From assembly GCF_001553625.1 (NCBI RefSeq), contig NZ_CP014230.1:186001-250000 (forward strand): 64,000 bases of DNA. The letters run 5' to 3'. Position 1 is the first letter of the stretch. Each line of letters starts with the position of its first letter. Below are positions 37,173 through 57,441 of the stretch, piece after piece. Source of the stretch: Desulfomicrobium orale DSM 12838 (lineage in GTDB: Bacteria > Desulfobacterota > Desulfovibrionia > Desulfovibrionales > Desulfomicrobiaceae). Made by a program: the position numbers and the translations under genes. The notes below the pieces were generated by a model. The model was not told the DNA's origin, searched no databases, and was given only the letters and a program-made list of their open reading frames with translations.

Positions 37173-38003
37173 CTACTTACTACCACGGCGTTTGACGATT
37201 AACTTGGAGGACGCCTTCTTCGGGGCGCGGGTCTTGTATCCCTTAGTAGGCTTACCCCATGGCGTCACAGGATGACGCCCGCCGGAGCTTCTGCCTTCGC
37301 CGCCACCCAACGGATGATCCACTGGGTTCATCGCCACACCGCGAACCTGCGGACGCTTGCCGAGCCAGCGATTTCTTCCGGCCTTGCCTATGGAGACATT
37401 CTCGTGCTCGATATTCCCGACCTGTCCCACCGTGGCCATATTCATGGCTAACACCTTACGGACCTCACCGGAGGGCAGCCTGAGGAGAGCGTATTTATCT
37501 TCTTTGGCGATAACCTGAGCATAGGAGCCGGCAGAGCGGACCAGCTGTCCACCGCGACCAGGATAGAGTTCAATGTTGTGCACCAGCGTACCCAATGGAA
37601 TACGTACCAAAGGCAACGCATTCCCAGGCTTGATATCGGCCTTTTCGCCAGCCAGGATCTGATCCCCGACACTGATCCCCACAGGGCAGATGATGTAGCG
37701 TTTCTCTCCATCGGCATAATGCAAAAGAGCGATACGCGCGCTCCGGTTGGGATCGTATTCGATAGTGGCCACTTTGGCCGGGATATCGAGCTTGCTCCGC
37801 TTGAAATCAATCAAACGGTAGAGAGTCTTATTGCCCCCCCCCCTGCGGCGAGAGGTAATCCGACCAAAATGGTTTCGGCCGCTTTTTTTAGCCAATCCCT
37901 TGGTCAAAGATTTTTCCGGCACGGAGCGGGTAATCTCGTCAAAACTCAGGACTGTCTGAGCTCTACGACCCGCTGATGTGGGTTTCAGTTTCCTGATTGA
38001 CAT
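37173..38003 (-). CDS. rplB: 50S ribosomal protein L2
   Basis: 276 residues. It contains [20 protein letters not shown], the region close to the peptidyl-transferase centre with the conserved His. Standard S10 position between rplW and rpsS. Confidence 0.98.
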   Translation of the reverse strand: MSIRKLKPTSAGRRAQTVLSFDEITRSVPEKSLTKGLAKKSGRNHFGRITSRRRGGGNKTLYRLIDFKRSKLDIPAKVATIEYDPNRSARIALLHYADGEKRYIICPVGISVGDQILAGEKADIKPGNALPLVRIPLGTLVHNIELYPGRGGQLVRSAGSYAQVIAKEDKYALLRLPSGEVRKVLAMNMATVGQVGNIEHENVSIGKAGRNRWLGKRPQVRGVAMNPVDHPLGGGEGRSSGGRHPVTPWGKPTKGYKTRAPKKASSKLIVKRRGSK

Positions 38004-38005
38004 GA

Positions 38006-38296
38006 CTATACCCCTTCAAAAAAATCGATCTTGTCGCCGGGGGCAAGAGAGACATAAGCCTTCTTGCAACCGCTGATCCTACCGACAGTCCGGCCGAATT
38101 TTTTTCTCTGCCGGGGGCGATATCTGACAATGTTGACAGCCACGACCTTCACACCAAAAATCCTCTCGACAGCATGCTGCACATCGATCTTGTTGGCGGA
38201 GGCGTGAACGCAGAAAGCCACCTGATTCCCCAGAGCCTTCATCCCCGTGGTTTTTTCTGAAATCAGCGGCCTAAGCAAAACCTGCGCGTTTTCCAT
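38006..38296 (-). CDS. rplW: 50S ribosomal protein L23
   Basis: 96 residues, with [20 protein letters not shown] at the start. It docks trigger factor and SRP at the tunnel exit. It shares one base with rplD and precedes rplB by two. Confidence 0.97.
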   Translation of the reverse strand: MENAQVLLRPLISEKTTGMKALGNQVAFCVHASANKIDVQHAVERIFGVKVVAVNIVRYRPRQRKKFGRTVGRISGCKKAYVSLAPGDKIDFFEGV

Positions 38297-38916
38297 TATC
38301 TCAACCTCTCCTGCAAGGATTCGACAGCACCCTTGTCAAGAACCATCTGCTGGTACTTAAGAATCTCATAAACATTGATCGACTGCGGATCCAAAACGAG
38401 TACGCCAGGAACATTTCTGGCCGAAAGAGCAAGGTCCTTATCCTTTTCGGCCACGACAATCAAGGCATTTTTTAATCCCAGTTTTTCCTTGCAAGCAACA
38501 AAGTCTCTGGTCTTAATCTGATCGAAGCTCAGTTTATCCACCACAAGCATGTTTTCCGCAGTAAAACGGGAAGAAAGAGCCATCTTCAGAGCCAGCTTGC
38601 GAACCTGTTTATTGATTTTGAAGCTGTAATCTCTCGCCCTCGGGCCGTGCACAATGGCACCACTGCGCCACAGAGGAGAACGGCTGGAGCCGGCACGAGC
38701 ACGGCCCGTCCCTTTCTGGCGCCAAGGTTTCTTACCGCCGCCACGGATCAGCGCCCTGTTTTTGACGCCAACCGTACCCGAACGCAATTTGGCCAAGTGG
38801 GAACGAACCGCGAGGTGCAGTATTTCAGGCTGCACTTCGACCTGAAAAATCTCATCCGCCAGAGCAATTTCTCCCACTTCCTGCCTGTTCTGATCGTATA
38901 TTTTCACGTTTGCCAT
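38296..38916 (-). CDS. rplD: 50S ribosomal protein L4
   Basis: 206 residues from the ATG at 38916 ([17 protein letters not shown]), chosen because the longer open frame to 39180 runs into rplC. The signature [20 protein letters not shown] is present. L4 commonly represses the S10 operon. A second ATG directly precedes the start. Confidence 0.97.
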   Translation of the reverse strand: MANVKIYDQNRQEVGEIALADEIFQVEVQPEILHLAVRSHLAKLRSGTVGVKNRALIRGGGKKPWRQKGTGRARAGSSRSPLWRSGAIVHGPRARDYSFKINKQVRKLALKMALSSRFTAENMLVVDKLSFDQIKTRDFVACKEKLGLKNALIVVAEKDKDLALSARNVPGVLVLDPQSINVYEILKYQQMVLDKGAVESLQERLR

Positions 38917-38927
38917 CATCGCCCTCT

Positions 38928-39560
38928 TTACTTCAGCTTGCGGAGGATAACGATCCCCTGCCTCGGTCCCGGGATCTGACCACGGACCAGCACCACATTG
39001 TCCTCCGGACGCACATCCACGATCTCGATATTCGGCATGGTCGCGGTCTTGTTCCCAAGCTGGCCGGGCAATTTCTTGCCCTTGAAAACTTTGCTCGGCC
39101 AAGCGCACTGACCGATGGAGCCGGGCTTTCTGTGCACTTTCTCGTGTCCGTGGGTGGCCGGAGCGCCGCCGAAGTTCCAACGTCTCATGACACCGGCAAA
39201 GCCGCGGCCTTTGGATGTGCCGGTAACCCGCACTTTCTCGCCGGGAGCGAACATCTCGACAGTCAACTTCTGCCCCACTTCATATTCTTCGACACTTCCC
39301 AAGCGGAACTCCTTCAGCATTCTGTAAAAGCCGCAATTTGCCTTTTGCTGATGGCCCTGCTCGGGCTTGGTCAGACGATGCGCCGGAATTTCTTCAAACC
39401 CCACCTGAAGAGCCGCATAACCATCGCGAGCCTCCACTTTCTTGTCCACTACAGGACAAGGCCCGGCCTGTATCACAGTAACGGGGATAACGCTTCCGTC
39501 GGCCCCGAAAATACGCGTCATGCCGATCTTGCGCCCTACAAGCCCCAATGTATTCTTCAT
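38928..39560 (-). CDS. rplC: 50S ribosomal protein L3
   Basis: 210 residues, with [20 protein letters not shown] at the start and the core loop [20 protein letters not shown]. Second gene of the S10 group, 17 bases after rpsJ. Confidence 0.98.
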   Translation of the reverse strand: MKNTLGLVGRKIGMTRIFGADGSVIPVTVIQAGPCPVVDKKVEARDGYAALQVGFEEIPAHRLTKPEQGHQQKANCGFYRMLKEFRLGSVEEYEVGQKLTVEMFAPGEKVRVTGTSKGRGFAGVMRRWNFGGAPATHGHEKVHRKPGSIGQCAWPSKVFKGKKLPGQLGNKTATMPNIEIVDVRPEDNVVLVRGQIPGPRQGIVILRKLK

Positions 39561-39577
39561 GTTCGTCCTCGATATTC

Positions 39578-39889
39578 CTACAGCTTGATTTCCACATCAA
39601 CACCTGCGGGAAGATTCAGCTTGCCCAGCGCATCGACGGTCTGTTGTGTGGGTTCGAGAATATCCAGAAGGCGCTTGTGCACACGCATCTCAAACTGTTC
39701 GCGGGACTTCTTGTCCACATGCACGGACTTCTGAATCGTCTGTTTGTGAATCCGCGTGGGAAGCGGGATAGGGCCGGCAATAGATGCCCCCGTATTCTTC
39801 GCGGAGTCCACAATCTCGGCGACAGCCTTATCCAAAATACGGTAATCGTAGGCTTTCAGCTTGATGCGGATTTTATCACTGGTCATCAT
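39578..39889 (-). CDS. rpsJ: 30S ribosomal protein S10 (NusE)
   Basis: 103 residues, [20 protein letters not shown]. It also acts with NusB/NusG in antitermination. Six bases after tuf copy 1, so translation is probably coupled to it. Two ATGs stand at the start. Confidence 0.97.
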   Translation of the reverse strand: MMTSDKIRIKLKAYDYRILDKAVAEIVDSAKNTGASIAGPIPLPTRIHKQTIQKSVHVDKKSREQFEMRVHKRLLDILEPTQQTVDALGKLNLPAGVDVEIKL

Positions 39890-39895
39890 GATCTT

Positions 39896-41089
<1,194 letters not shown>

Positions 41090-41104
41090 GATTCATCTCC
41101 ATTC

Positions 41105-43174
<2,070 letters not shown>

Positions 43175-43189
43175 GGAAAAGAACCTCTT

Positions 43190-43660
43190 TTACCAGCGGT
43201 AGTGCGCGAAAGCCTTGTTGGCCTCGGCCATGCGATGGGTATCCTCGCGTTTTTTGATGGCCCCGCCGCGATCGTTGTAGGCATCAAAAAATTCGGCGGC
43301 CAACCGGAGCACCATGCCTTTCTCCCCGCGGGACCGGGCATAGGTCACCAGCCATCTGATTGCCAATGCCTCCTGGCGGGCAGGACGGACTTCCATCGGC
43401 ACCTGGTATGTCGCACCGCCTACCCGGCGGGACTTGACTTCCATCTGCGGCTTGACCTTCTCGACAACCTGCTCGAAGGCCTTGATCGGCTCACTATCCG
43501 TACGTTTGCCGAGCTCCTCGATGGCTTCATAGAAAATTTTCTCGGCAACGCTCTTTTTGCCATCATACATCATCTGATTGACAAATTTCGCGGCCATCCG
43601 GCTTCCGTACTTCGGATCCGGCAGCACTTCACGCTTCGGCGTGGGACCCTTGCGAGGCAT
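43190..43660 (-). CDS. rpsG: 30S ribosomal protein S7
   Basis: 156 residues, beginning [19 protein letters not shown], with [21 protein letters not shown] primary 16S-binding protein and usual feedback regulator of the str operon. Confidence 0.98.
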   Translation of the reverse strand: MPRKGPTPKREVLPDPKYGSRMAAKFVNQMMYDGKKSVAEKIFYEAIEELGKRTDSEPIKAFEQVVEKVKPQMEVKSRRVGGATYQVPMEVRPARQEALAIRWLVTYARSRGEKGMVLRLAAEFFDAYNDRGGAIKKREDTHRMAEANKAFAHYRW

Positions 43661-43679
43661 ACGTCAACTCCTTTGTACC

Positions 43680-44051
43680 TTATTTGGGACGTTTCGCACC
43701 GTACTTGGAACGGCTCTTCCGGCGATCCTGAACACCGGCCGCATCCAGAGTACCCCTGATGATCTTGTAACGGACGCCCGGCAAATCCTTGACACGGCCG
43801 CCGAGAATCATGACCACCGAGTGCTCCTGCAAATTATGCCCTTCACCGGGAATATATGACGTCACCTCGATTCCGTTGGTCAGCCGCACTCTCGCGACTT
43901 TCCGGAGAGCAGAGTTGGGCTTCTTTGGCGTGGCCGTGTACACGCGCACGCAGACTCCCCTGCGCTGCGGACATTCCTGAAGCGCGGCTCTCTTCTTGCC
44001 TTTTTCCTGCATGACCCGCGCTTTGCGGATCAATTGATTGATCGTGGGCAT
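43680..44051 (-). CDS. rpsL: 30S ribosomal protein S12
   Basis: 123 residues. The decoding-centre loop [10 protein letters not shown] and the second loop [17 protein letters not shown] look normal, with Lys at the usual streptomycin-sensitive sites. It starts the str group, 85 bases after rpoC. That gap contains an imperfect GC hairpin without a T run. Confidence 0.98.
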   Translation of the reverse strand: MPTINQLIRKARVMQEKGKKRAALQECPQRRGVCVRVYTATPKKPNSALRKVARVRLTNGIEVTSYIPGEGHNLQEHSVVMILGGRVKDLPGVRYKIIRGTLDAAGVQDRRKSRSKYGAKRPK

Positions 44052-44136
44052 TACAAACTCCGTGAATAAACATTTTGAGAAGGGGGTTCATAGGTGAACT
44101 CCCCCTCTCTGTCAACGTGTCCGTCCGGACGGCAGC

Positions 44137-47100
44137 CTACTGTTCGATGAAAAAGGGATCTTTCTCCAATTCTTCCAGAAATTTATCCGGACTTTCAGGC
44201 TGTTCCGGCACCAGAATGTCGTTCTCGACATAAGCCCTGAAACCCGTGCCCGCGTTGACCAGCCGCCCGACAATGACATTTTCCTTCAACCCGTAGAGAT
44301 AGTCTTTCTTGCCGATAAGGGCCGACTCCGTCAGCACCTTGGTCGTCTCCTGGAAGGAGGCCGCGGAAATAAAAGACTCCGTGGACAAGGAGGCCTGGGT
44401 GATGCCCAGAACCAACGGCTCAGCCACGGCGGGCTGCAACCCGGCGGCCACGCACTTGGAGTTGGCACGCAGGAAACGGAACTTGTCCACCTGCTCGCCC
44501 ATGAGGAATCCCGTATCTCCCGGATCAATGACGGACAGCTTCTTCAGCATCTGGCGGACAATGATCTCGATGTGCTTGTCATTGATGTACACGCCCTGGA
44601 AGCGGTACACGTCCTGCACCCCCTCCACCAGATAAAAGGCCAGATACTTCTCGCCCTTGATCTTCAAAAGATCGTGCAAATCCGGCGTGCCTTCGGTCAG
44701 CAATTCGCCGCTCTCGACGAAGTCGCCTTCGCTGACGCTGATATGCTTGCCCTTGGGAATAAGATAGGTGTGGGCCTCACCCACCTCGGGCTCCACAATC
44801 AGCTTGCGTTTGCCCTTGGAGTCGGGCCCGAAACTGACCACTCCGTCGATTTCCGACAGGATCCCCTGGTCCTTGGGTTTACGTACCTCGAACAACTCCG
44901 CGACACGGGGCAGACCGCCGACGATATCCCTGGTCTTGGTCGTTTCGCGGGGTTTACGGGCGATAACATCCCCAGCCCGGATCTCGTCACCGTCATTGAC
45001 CATAAGAATGGCCCCAACAGGCAGAGTATAAAAGGCCTGGGTGCCCGTATCGGGCCTGGTTTTGACCGTGCCGTCGGCATCGCACACGGCAACTCCCGGC
45101 CGGAAGCTCGACGAGCGGAACTCGATGACCGTCAGGGTGGACTTGCCTGTGGCCTCGTCGATCCGTTCCTGCACGGTACGGCCGTCAATGATATCCTTGA
45201 GTTGAACCGTACCGTCCACATCCGTCACAAAGGGCTCGTTGAAGGGATCCCATTCGGCCAGCCGGTCACCTTTTTTCACCTCGGCTCCATTCTCGAAATA
45301 GAGCCTGGCGCCAGAAGGCAGGGCATACTTTTCGCGTTCCACGCCCTGTTCATCCACAATGCGCAGCTGCCCGCTCTTGCCCAGCACCATCCTTTCGCCG
45401 CGGCTGTTGGTCACGGTACGGACCCGGGAGAGTACCACCCGGCCTTTGTTCATAGCCTCGTAACGGCTCTGTTCGATCTCCTTGGACGCCGTACCGCCGA
45501 TGTGGAACGTCCGCATGGTCAGCTGCGTTCCCGGCTCGCCGATGGATTGGGCCGCGATAATGCCCACGGCCTCGCCCACATTGACCAGGTGCCCCCGGGC
45601 CAGATCCCGGCCATAACACAGAGCGCACACTCCGTGCTGGGATTTGCAGGTCAGGGCCGAACGGATGGTGATGGTCGACACGCCCCGGCGTTCGATCTCC
45701 GTCACCATATCTTCATTGATCATGGCGTTGGCAGGAATGAAAACCTCGCCCGTTTCAGGGTCGAGCACGTCGTACATGGCCACACGCCCGAGCACCCGCT
45801 CGCTCAGACGCACGGTGATCTCGCCGCCCTTGGTCACATGGGACAGTTCGATGCCGTCCACGGTCTTGCAGTCGTGTTCGCTGACGATAACGTCCTGCAC
45901 CACGTCCACCAGACGCCGGGTCAGATATCCGGAGTTGGCCGTTTTCAGAGCCGTATCCGCCAGACCTTTGCGGGCGCCGTGAGTGGAAGTGAAGTATTGC
46001 AGAATGGTCAGCCCTTCACGGAAAGAAGTGGTGATGGGCGTTTCGATGATTTCACCCGACGGTTTGGCCATGAGGCCACGCATACCCGCGAGCTGACGAA
46101 TCTGGTCCTGGTTTCCGCGCGCGCCGGAATTGGCCATCATGAATACGGAATTGAAGCTGTTGCACCGCTCTTCCGCAGCCGGGGACGCGTTCCAGCGCAG
46201 CACATGCTTTACCTCCGGCGCTCCCGTATGCGGGTTGGGCACGGTGTCGTACCTGAGTTCGCGCATCATGGCTTCGGAGACTTCGTTGGTGGCCTTGGTC
46301 CAGACATCCACCACTTTGTTCTTCTTCTCGGAACGGGTGATGATGCCCTCGCGGTACTGCTGCTCGATATCCGACACCTCGGCATAGGAGCGGTCCAGAA
46401 TATGGCTCTTGGCCGGCGGAATATTCAGATCCTTCACCCCGACGGTGATGCCAGCCCGGGTGGAGTACTCGAAACCCAGGTCCTTCAATTTGTCGCAAAG
46501 GATGACTGTAGCCTTGGTGCCCGCCAGGCGGTAGGCTTCGCCCACCAGCCGACCGATGACCTTCTTGCTCATCTCCCGGTTGTACACGTCGAAGGGCACT
46601 TCCGCCGGAACAATTTCCCGGACGATGATCCGCCCCGGCGTGGTGGCCACCAGTTCCCCGTCAATGCGGACCTTGATCCTGGCATGCAGATCCAGATGCC
46701 CGGCATCGAAAGCGCAGACGACTTCTTCCGGATCGGAGAAGATCATGCCTTCGCCTTTTTCAAAAGGCCGGTCCACAGTCAGAAAATAGAGGCCAAGCAC
46801 AATATCCTGAGACGGCACGATAATGGGCGAACCATTGGCCGGCGACAGGATATTGTTGGTGGACATCATCAGCACCCGGCACTCGATCTGGGCCTCCACA
46901 GAAAGCGGCACGTGCACGGCCATCTGGTCTCCGTCGAAGTCCGCGTTGAAAGCCGTACATACCAGCGGATGCAGACGGATGGCCTTGCCCTCCACCAGAA
47001 TGGGCTCGAACGCCTGAATACCCAGCCGGTGCAGCGTGGGTGCGCGGTTCAGCAGGATGGGATATTCTCGCACCACTTCTTCCAGAATATCCCAGACAGC

Positions 47101-48336
47101 CACTTCCTCCCGCTCCACCATCTTCTTGGCGCTCTTGATGGTGCTCGCGTACCCGCGCTCTTCGAGCTTGGAGTAGATAAAGGGCTTGAACAGCTCCAGC
47201 GCCATCTTCTTGGGTAAACCGCACTGGTGCAGCTTCAGGTACGGCCCCACGACAATGACCGAACGGCCTGAATAATCCACGCGCTTGCCCAGCAGGTTCT
47301 GGCGGAACCGGCCCTGTTTGCCCTTGATCATGTCCGAAAGGGACTTCAGAGGGCGGCCGTTGGTGCCGGTGATGGCCCGGCCGCGGCGTCCGTTGTCGAA
47401 CAGCGCGTCCACGGATTCCTGAAGCATGCGCTTTTCGTTGCGAATGATGATGTCCGGCGCGCCCAACTCCAGCAGCCGCTTCAGGCGGTTATTCCGGTTG
47501 ATGACCCGGCGGTACAGGTCGTTCAGGTCTGAAGTGGCGAACCGGCCGCCATCCAGCGGCACCAGAGGACGCAGTTCCGGCGGGATGATGGGGATGACGT
47601 CCATGATCATCCACTCCGGCTTGTTCCCGGACTCCAGAAACGCCTCCACAATCTTCAGCCGCTTGGCCAGCTTCTTCTTCTTGGTCTGGGACCGGGTGGA
47701 CTGGGATTCCTCACGCAGTTCCACCCGCAGCTGGGCCAGATCGATCTCCTGCAGGAGGGTCTTGATGGACTCAGCGCCCATCCCTACAGTGATAGCCTCG
47801 TCATTGTAATGGTCCAGAATCTGAAAGTACTGCTCCTCGGAGATGACCTGCTTCTTCTCCAGTGTGGTCTCGCCCGGGTCCAGAATGATATAGGAATCGA
47901 AATAAAGAACCTTCTCCAGGTCGGCCATGGTCATGTCCAAGAGAGTGCCGATCTTGGAAGGCAGGGATTTCAGAAACCAGATATGCGCCACGGGAGCGGC
48001 CAGTTCAATGTGCCCCATGCGCTCGCGGCGGACCTTGGAAGCAATGACTTCCACGCCGCATTTCTCGCAGACAATGCCGCGATGTTTCATTCTTTTATAT
48101 TTGCCGCAGTTGCACTCGTAGTCCTTCACCGGGCCGAAAATCTTGGCGCAGAAAAGACCGTCGCGCTCGGGCTTGAATGTCCGGTAGTTGATAGTCTCCG
48201 GTTTTTTGACCTCGCCAAAGGACCATTCCCGGATTTTTTCCGGCGAGGCCACGCTGATGCCGATGGCCTTCAGATCCTGATTATTGAATGCGCCGGAGGC
48301 GTTGCCCCGTTGCGTAAAAAGATCATCAAGAGTCAT
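44137..48336 (-). CDS. rpoC: RNA polymerase beta' subunit
   Basis: 1399 residues. The zinc site near the start (CNCGKYK, then CEKCGVEV), the active-site motif [12 protein letters not shown] that binds catalytic Mg, and a second Cys cluster ([13 protein letters not shown]) are all present. It follows rpoB after 119 bases. Full length, no unusual insertion noted. Confidence 0.99.
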   Translation of the reverse strand: MTLDDLFTQRGNASGAFNNQDLKAIGISVASPEKIREWSFGEVKKPETINYRTFKPERDGLFCAKIFGPVKDYECNCGKYKRMKHRGIVCEKCGVEVIASKVRRERMGHIELAAPVAHIWFLKSLPSKIGTLLDMTMADLEKVLYFDSYIILDPGETTLEKKQVISEEQYFQILDHYNDEAITVGMGAESIKTLLQEIDLAQLRVELREESQSTRSQTKKKKLAKRLKIVEAFLESGNKPEWMIMDVIPIIPPELRPLVPLDGGRFATSDLNDLYRRVINRNNRLKRLLELGAPDIIIRNEKRMLQESVDALFDNGRRGRAITGTNGRPLKSLSDMIKGKQGRFRQNLLGKRVDYSGRSVIVVGPYLKLHQCGLPKKMALELFKPFIYSKLEERGYASTIKSAKKMVEREEVAVWDILEEVVREYPILLNRAPTLHRLGIQAFEPILVEGKAIRLHPLVCTAFNADFDGDQMAVHVPLSVEAQIECRVLMMSTNNILSPANGSPIIVPSQDIVLGLYFLTVDRPFEKGEGMIFSDPEEVVCAFDAGHLDLHARIKVRIDGELVATTPGRIIVREIVPAEVPFDVYNREMSKKVIGRLVGEAYRLAGTKATVILCDKLKDLGFEYSTRAGITVGVKDLNIPPAKSHILDRSYAEVSDIEQQYREGIITRSEKKNKVVDVWTKATNEVSEAMMRELRYDTVPNPHTGAPEVKHVLRWNASPAAEERCNSFNSVFMMANSGARGNQDQIRQLAGMRGLMAKPSGEIIETPITTSFREGLTILQYFTSTHGARKGLADTALKTANSGYLTRRLVDVVQDVIVSEHDCKTVDGIELSHVTKGGEITVRLSERVLGRVAMYDVLDPETGEVFIPANAMINEDMVTEIERRGVSTITIRSALTCKSQHGVCALCYGRDLARGHLVNVGEAVGIIAAQSIGEPGTQLTMRTFHIGGTASKEIEQSRYEAMNKGRVVLSRVRTVTNSRGERMVLGKSGQLRIVDEQGVEREKYALPSGARLYFENGAEVKKGDRLAEWDPFNEPFVTDVDGTVQLKDIIDGRTVQERIDEATGKSTLTVIEFRSSSFRPGVAVCDADGTVKTRPDTGTQAFYTLPVGAILMVNDGDEIRAGDVIARKPRETTKTRDIVGGLPRVAELFEVRKPKDQGILSEIDGVVSFGPDSKGKRKLIVEPEVGEAHTYLIPKGKHISVSEGDFVESGELLTEGTPDLHDLLKIKGEKYLAFYLVEGVQDVYRFQGVYINDKHIEIIVRQMLKKLSVIDPGDTGFLMGEQVDKFRFLRANSKCVAAGLQPAVAEPLVLGITQASLSTESFISAASFQETTKVLTESALIGKKDYLYGLKENVIVGRLVNAGTGFRAYVENDILVPEQPESPDKFLEELEKDPFFIEQ

Positions 48337-48455
48337 GCTACACCCCTCTTTGCGGTCAAAGTTGCGGCCAATCCCCTAAGTTCCGGATCATGGCGCGGGC
48401 AGGCCCGGGCAAGGCACAAGCGAAATGCGGATCAAGCCGCACGAGGCCGCGCCCG

Positions 48456-52547
<4,092 letters not shown>

Positions 52548-52673
52548 CGTTTCCCCTCAGGAAATGGGAGGTCGCCTGGTGGAGCCTGAAATGCGCCGGA
52601 TGCAAGGCAACCGCAGTGAAGTATATATTAAGCGCGGGGTGCTGCGCGGAGAAGGCGGAGATTCACAAACGGC

Positions 52674-52710
52674 GTAAAGAGTGCGAGGGGACAGCCCTCA
52701 CACTCTTTAC
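52674..52710 (-). promoter_or_regulatory. Long hairpin between rplL and rpoB (attenuator or RNase III site)
   Basis: Read leftward, GTAAAGAGTGTGAGGG pairs with CCCTCGCACTCTTTAC over 16 base pairs (one U-G), with a five-base loop and no T run after it. A hairpin at this junction is known in other bacteria to adjust rpoBC relative to rplJL and to be cut by RNase III. It starts 25 bases after the rplL stop. Confidence 0.7.
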
Positions 52711-52734
52711 GGAATTACATTGAAAATAGCGAAA

Positions 52735-53118
52735 CTACTTGATTTCAACCTTGGCGCCGGCTTCCTCAAGCTGCTTCTTGGCATCGGCCGCGGCATCCTT
52801 GGCCACGCCCTCCAGAAGCGTGGACGGAGCGCCGTCAACCTTCTCCTTGGCTTCCTTCAGGCCAAGGCTGGTCAGAGCGCGGACAACCTTGATGACACCG
52901 ATCTTGTTGGCGCCGGCCTCTTTCAGAATAACGTCGAACTCAGTCTTCTCTTCCTCGGCGGACTCGGCGGCGGCCACGGGAGCGGCGGCAAAAGCGGCCA
53001 CGGGAGCGGCAGCGGAAACGCCGAACTTCTCTTCCAGCTCTTTGATGAAGGCAGACAGTTCGAGAACCGTCATGTTCGCGATGAATTCGACAACCTGTTC
53101 TTTGGTGATATCAGCCAT
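52735..53118 (-). CDS. rplL: 50S ribosomal protein L7/L12
   Basis: 127 residues. An N-terminal dimer helix ([20 protein letters not shown]), an Ala-rich hinge ([16 protein letters not shown]) and the C-terminal factor-binding domain ([20 protein letters not shown]) are visible. It forms the mobile stalk on L10. Confidence 0.98.
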   Translation of the reverse strand: MADITKEQVVEFIANMTVLELSAFIKELEEKFGVSAAAPVAAFAAAPVAAAESAEEEKTEFDVILKEAGANKIGVIKVVRALTSLGLKEAKEKVDGAPSTLLEGVAKDAAADAKKQLEEAGAKVEIK

Positions 53119-53148
53119 CTTATCCTCCTAAATAGTAAACAACTTGGC

Positions 53149-53670
53149 TCATTCTTCTTTTTTGTCTTTCAGGGCGGTCAGCACATTGACCATACCCCGG
53201 ACGATGTTGGCAAAGAGCGACACAAAATTCTGCGGCACAGCGTTCATGGTGCCCAGCATGCTGCTCAGCAACTGCTCACGGCCGGGAAGTTCGGAAAGGG
53301 CCTTGATGGAGGCCGCCTCCAGAAGCTTCCCATCCAGACTCGCGCAACGCACGGAGAACTTGTCGTTTTTCTTCGCAAACTCAACCAGGACCTTCGCGGC
53401 GACCACAGGATCGTCATAGCCGAACGCCACGGCGCAATTGTACTTCAGATGGTTGTTCAGTACGTCATGCGTTCCTTCCGTAAAGGCCTTGCGCGCCAGA
53501 GTGTTCTTCACGACCTGATAGTCGCACCCCGCCTCGTGCAGCTTCGCGCGAAGGGGAGAAAGCTCCGACACTTTCAGCCCATGGAAATCCGTGACAATGG
53601 CAATGCTCGCCTTGTCCGCCTTTTCCTTCAGGCCTTCGATGATTTTCGCTTTTTCTGCCCTATTCACCAC
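53149..53670 (-). CDS. rplJ: 50S ribosomal protein L10
   Basis: 173 residues from a GTG at 53670, with another GTG one codon on; GAGGT lies just upstream. MVNRAEKAKIIEGLKEKADK opens the protein. It anchors L7/L12 to the ribosome and usually binds its own leader to repress the operon. Confidence 0.97.
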   Translation of the reverse strand: MVNRAEKAKIIEGLKEKADKASIAIVTDFHGLKVSELSPLRAKLHEAGCDYQVVKNTLARKAFTEGTHDVLNNHLKYNCAVAFGYDDPVVAAKVLVEFAKKNDKFSVRCASLDGKLLEAASIKALSELPGREQLLSSMLGTMNAVPQNFVSLFANIVRGMVNVLTALKDKKEE

Positions 53671-53673
53671 ATA

Positions 53674-53765
53674 CCTCGCTTACTAGGCAGAATGAGCCAA
53701 AGCAGTCTCGGCAGGATATTAAGGAAATCTCCACCCGCGTCTCTGACTCATCCACGTATTAGGAA
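53674..53765 (-). promoter_or_regulatory. L10 leader of rplJL
   Basis: The 97-base gap before rplJ contains, read leftward, GAGACGCGGGTGGAG, then TTTCCTTAATATCCTGCC and GAGACTGC. This order and spacing is the conserved core of the ribosomal L10 leader, where the L10-L12 complex binds the mRNA. Outer boundaries are approximate. Confidence 0.75.
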
Positions 53766-53767
53766 AA

Positions 53768-54472
53768 CTATTCTCCCGCCTTTTTCAGGGAGGCCGTGTC
53801 CACCCTGACACCCGGCCCCATGGTCGAAGACAGGGACATGGCTTTCATGTAAGTGCCTTTGGCGGTGGACGGCTTGAGCTTGATCAAGGCATCGACAATG
53901 GAGCGCAGGTTGCCCAGCAGCTTCTCAACTCCAAAAGAAACTTTGCCGATAGGCGCATGGATGACGCCGGCCTTGTCCACGCGGAATTCAACCTTACCCG
54001 CCAGAAGCTCCTGAATGGCTTTCTCCAGCTCCACCGTGACCGTACCCGTTTTGGCATTGGGCATGAGTCCGCGCGGACCAAGTATCTTGCCCACCTTGCC
54101 CACATGCCCCATCATGTCCGGAGTGGCCACGGCTTTGTCGAACTCGAGCCAGCCGCCCTTGATCCGCTCCACCAAGTCATCTCCACCAGCTTCAATGGCG
54201 CCCGCACTTCTGGCCTTTTCCTCGTTTTCACCTTTACAGAAGGCCACCACGCGGACCGTTTTGCCCAGACCGTGCGGCAGAGACACCGCACCACGCACCA
54301 TCTGGTCGGAGTACTTGGGGTTGACGCCGAGGTTGACTGCCACATCCACCGTCTCGTCGAACTTGGCAAAAGAGCTCTTTAAAACCAGATCCATGGCCTC
54401 AGCCACATCGTATGTCTTGAGGCTGTCAATGGCCTCGGTCACTTTCCGAAATTTTTTACCGTGTTTGGGCAT
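53768..54472 (-). CDS. rplA: 50S ribosomal protein L1
   Basis: 234 residues, beginning [11 protein letters not shown], with [20 protein letters not shown] and [15 protein letters not shown]. It moves deacylated tRNA out of the E site and often represses its own operon with rplK. Confidence 0.98.
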   Translation of the reverse strand: MPKHGKKFRKVTEAIDSLKTYDVAEAMDLVLKSSFAKFDETVDVAVNLGVNPKYSDQMVRGAVSLPHGLGKTVRVVAFCKGENEEKARSAGAIEAGGDDLVERIKGGWLEFDKAVATPDMMGHVGKVGKILGPRGLMPNAKTGTVTVELEKAIQELLAGKVEFRVDKAGVIHAPIGKVSFGVEKLLGNLRSIVDALIKLKPSTAKGTYMKAMSLSSTMGPGVRVDTASLKKAGE

Positions 54473-54487
54473 AATGAATCTCTCCCC

Positions 54488-54910
54488 TTACTCCACGTCT
54501 ATTCCCATGCTCCGGGCCGTGCCGATGATGGTCTTGCAGGCCGCGCCCAAATCATATGCCGAAAGGTCCGGCATCTTGAGTTTTGCGATTTCTTCGATCT
54601 GAGCCATGGACACCTTGCCGACCTTCTTCTTGTTGGGCTCACCAGAGCCCTTCTGCAACTTCGCGGCCTTGACCAACAGCACAGCAGCAGGAGGAGTCTT
54701 GGTAATAAAAGTGAATGACCGGTCCTGAAAAACCGTGATCTCCACCGGGATGACCATGCCCTTTTCGTTTTGCGTTTTGGCGTTATAGGCCTTGCAAAAC
54801 TCCATGATATTCACGCCATGCTGACCAAGGGCAGGTCCCACCGGAGGCGATGGATTCGCGGCTCCGGCCGGCAATTGCAGCTTGATTATCGCAGTTACTT
54901 TTTTGGCCAT
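54488..54910 (-). CDS. rplK: 50S ribosomal protein L11
   Basis: 140 residues with the Pro-rich N-terminus [20 protein letters not shown] and [20 protein letters not shown]. Part of the GTPase-associated centre. It follows nusG by 28 bases. Confidence 0.98.
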   Translation of the reverse strand: MAKKVTAIIKLQLPAGAANPSPPVGPALGQHGVNIMEFCKAYNAKTQNEKGMVIPVEITVFQDRSFTFITKTPPAAVLLVKAAKLQKGSGEPNKKKVGKVSMAQIEEIAKLKMPDLSAYDLGAACKTIIGTARSMGIDVE

Positions 54911-54938
54911 AATATTCCTACCTCATCATCTAAAATTA

Positions 54939-55481
54939 TCACCCTTTGGTCACCTGGACGAAATCCAGCTCAACCGGCGTCTGTCTGCCAAAAATCGACA
55001 CAGATACCCGCAACTTGCCCTTATCGTAGTTCACGTCTTCAACCGTCGCGTTGAAGTTCGCAAAGGGCCCGTCAATCACGCGGACATCGTCCCCGCGTTC
55101 AAAATGAAATTTTGGCCTGGGCTGCTCTTTCCTGCTTTCGATGGTGGACAGAATCCGCTCGGCTTCCCTGTCCGTCAAAGGCACGGGACGGCTTTTCCCG
55201 CCGATAAAACCCGTCACCTTGGGGATGGACTGGATCATGTGCCACGACTCGTCCGTGAATACCATCTTAACCATGGCATAGCCCGGATAAAACTTGCGGG
55301 TGGAGGTTCTTTTCTGACCCTTGACCAGCTCCACCACCTTTTCAGTCGGGACGATGACATCCTCCACCAATCCCCTGGCCTGACCAGTGCGGATCATTTC
55401 CCTGATGGTCTGCTCGACGCGCTGCTCAAAGCCGGAATAAGTGTGAATGATATACCATCTTGCCTTGGGAAGCTCATTCAT
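54939..55481 (-). CDS. nusG: Transcription antitermination factor NusG
   Basis: 180 residues: the NGN domain (ARWYIIHTYSGFEQRVEQTI) and a C-terminal KOW domain (GDDVRVIDGPFANFNATVED). It links RNA polymerase to S10 and Rho. Conserved place between secE and rplK. Confidence 0.98.
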   Translation of the reverse strand: MNELPKARWYIIHTYSGFEQRVEQTIREMIRTGQARGLVEDVIVPTEKVVELVKGQKRTSTRKFYPGYAMVKMVFTDESWHMIQSIPKVTGFIGGKSRPVPLTDREAERILSTIESRKEQPRPKFHFERGDDVRVIDGPFANFNATVEDVNYDKGKLRVSVSIFGRQTPVELDFVQVTKG

Positions 55482-55492
55482 GTCGACTGTCC

Positions 55493-55735
55493 TCAGGAAA
55501 GAATGGAAGCGATGATCTTCGTCAGCACATAATCAATGGTGCCCAGAAAAATAGCCAGCACGGCGACAAGCAGCAACACCGCCGAACTGGTACCCAAAGT
55601 CTCCTGTCTGCTTGGCCAGACAACTTTTTTGAGCTCCATTTTGGACTGCTCAAAAAATATGCGGAAGTCATCCAACCTCCGCGCCAAGCTTTTCTTGCCA
55701 ACTTCCGCTTCGGCGCTGTTTTTCATAGTCTTCAT
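55493..55735 (-). CDS. secE: Preprotein translocase subunit SecE
   Basis: 80 residues. A short amphipathic segment (FRIFFEQSKMELKKVVWPSR) leads into one membrane helix, the minimal SecE form. It stabilises SecY. It lies 11 bases before nusG and 15 after tRNA-Trp. Confidence 0.95.
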   Translation of the reverse strand: MKTMKNSAEAEVGKKSLARRLDDFRIFFEQSKMELKKVVWPSRQETLGTSSAVLLLVAVLAIFLGTIDYVLTKIIASILS

Positions 55736-55750
55736 GGTATTCCAAATAAA

Positions 55751-55826
55751 TGGCAGGCCAGGAGGGATTCGAACCCCCAGCCCTCGGATTTGGAGTCCGA
55801 TGCTCTACCGTTAGAGCTACTGGCCT
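55751..55826 (-). tRNA. tRNA-Trp (CCA)
   Basis: 76 bases, with acceptor stem AGGCCAG/CTGGCCT, anticodon loop CTCCAAA (CCA), a standard T arm (GGTTCGAATCC) and encoded CCA. It sits between rpmG and secE, the common place for this tRNA. Confidence 0.97.
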
Positions 55827-55870
55827 GCATGAGAAGCTATGGCGAGTGCCCGAAAAGGCACCCGCCCCGT

Positions 55871-56020
55871 TTATTTCGATTCGCGATGCTTGGTGTGCTT
55901 GCCGCAAAAAGGACAAAACTTGCTCAACTCAACCTTTACGGTCGTGTTCTTCTTGTTCTTCTGCGTGGCGTAATTTCTACGCTTGCAATCTTCGCATGCG
56001 AGCAGAATGTTGATGCGCAT
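55871..56020 (-). CDS. rpmG: 50S ribosomal protein L33
   Basis: 49 residues from the ATG at 56020. It reads [17 protein letters not shown] and ends [15 protein letters not shown]. Two Cys pairs mark the zinc-binding form. Three bases after the stop of tuf copy 2. Confidence 0.96.
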   Translation of the reverse strand: MRINILLACEDCKRRNYATQKNKKNTTVKVELSKFCPFCGKHTKHRESK

Positions 56021-56023
56021 CTT

Positions 56024-57217
<1,194 letters not shown>

Positions 57218-57312
57218 ATACGCTACCCCCTGAGTTAAAGCATCTGGCCAAAATATATAAATTGTTTTGAAAATCAGAAGAATACCGGCGAGGGACATGG
57301 GAGATGTGAGAA

Positions 57313-57388
57313 TGGAGCGGGAAACGGGACTCGAACCCGCAACCCTCAGCTTGGAAGGCTGATGCTCTAGCCATTGAGCTACTCCCGC
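57313..57388 (-). tRNA. tRNA-Gly (TCC)
   Basis: 76 bases, with acceptor GCGGGAG, anticodon TCC within GCCTTCCAAGC, T arm GGGTTCGAGTCC and encoded CCA. Nearest of the three tRNAs to tuf copy 2. Confidence 0.97.
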
Positions 57389-57441
57389 AAGGCATCTCAG
57401 TAGTCAAGCGACGGCAATAATCCTGTCTCCTACTGTTTGGC

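Noticed and set aside
44077-44110. Terminator between rpoC and rpsL
   Set aside because: GGGGG-TTCA pairs imperfectly with TGAA-CCCCC and no T run follows, so it is at most a weak hairpin.
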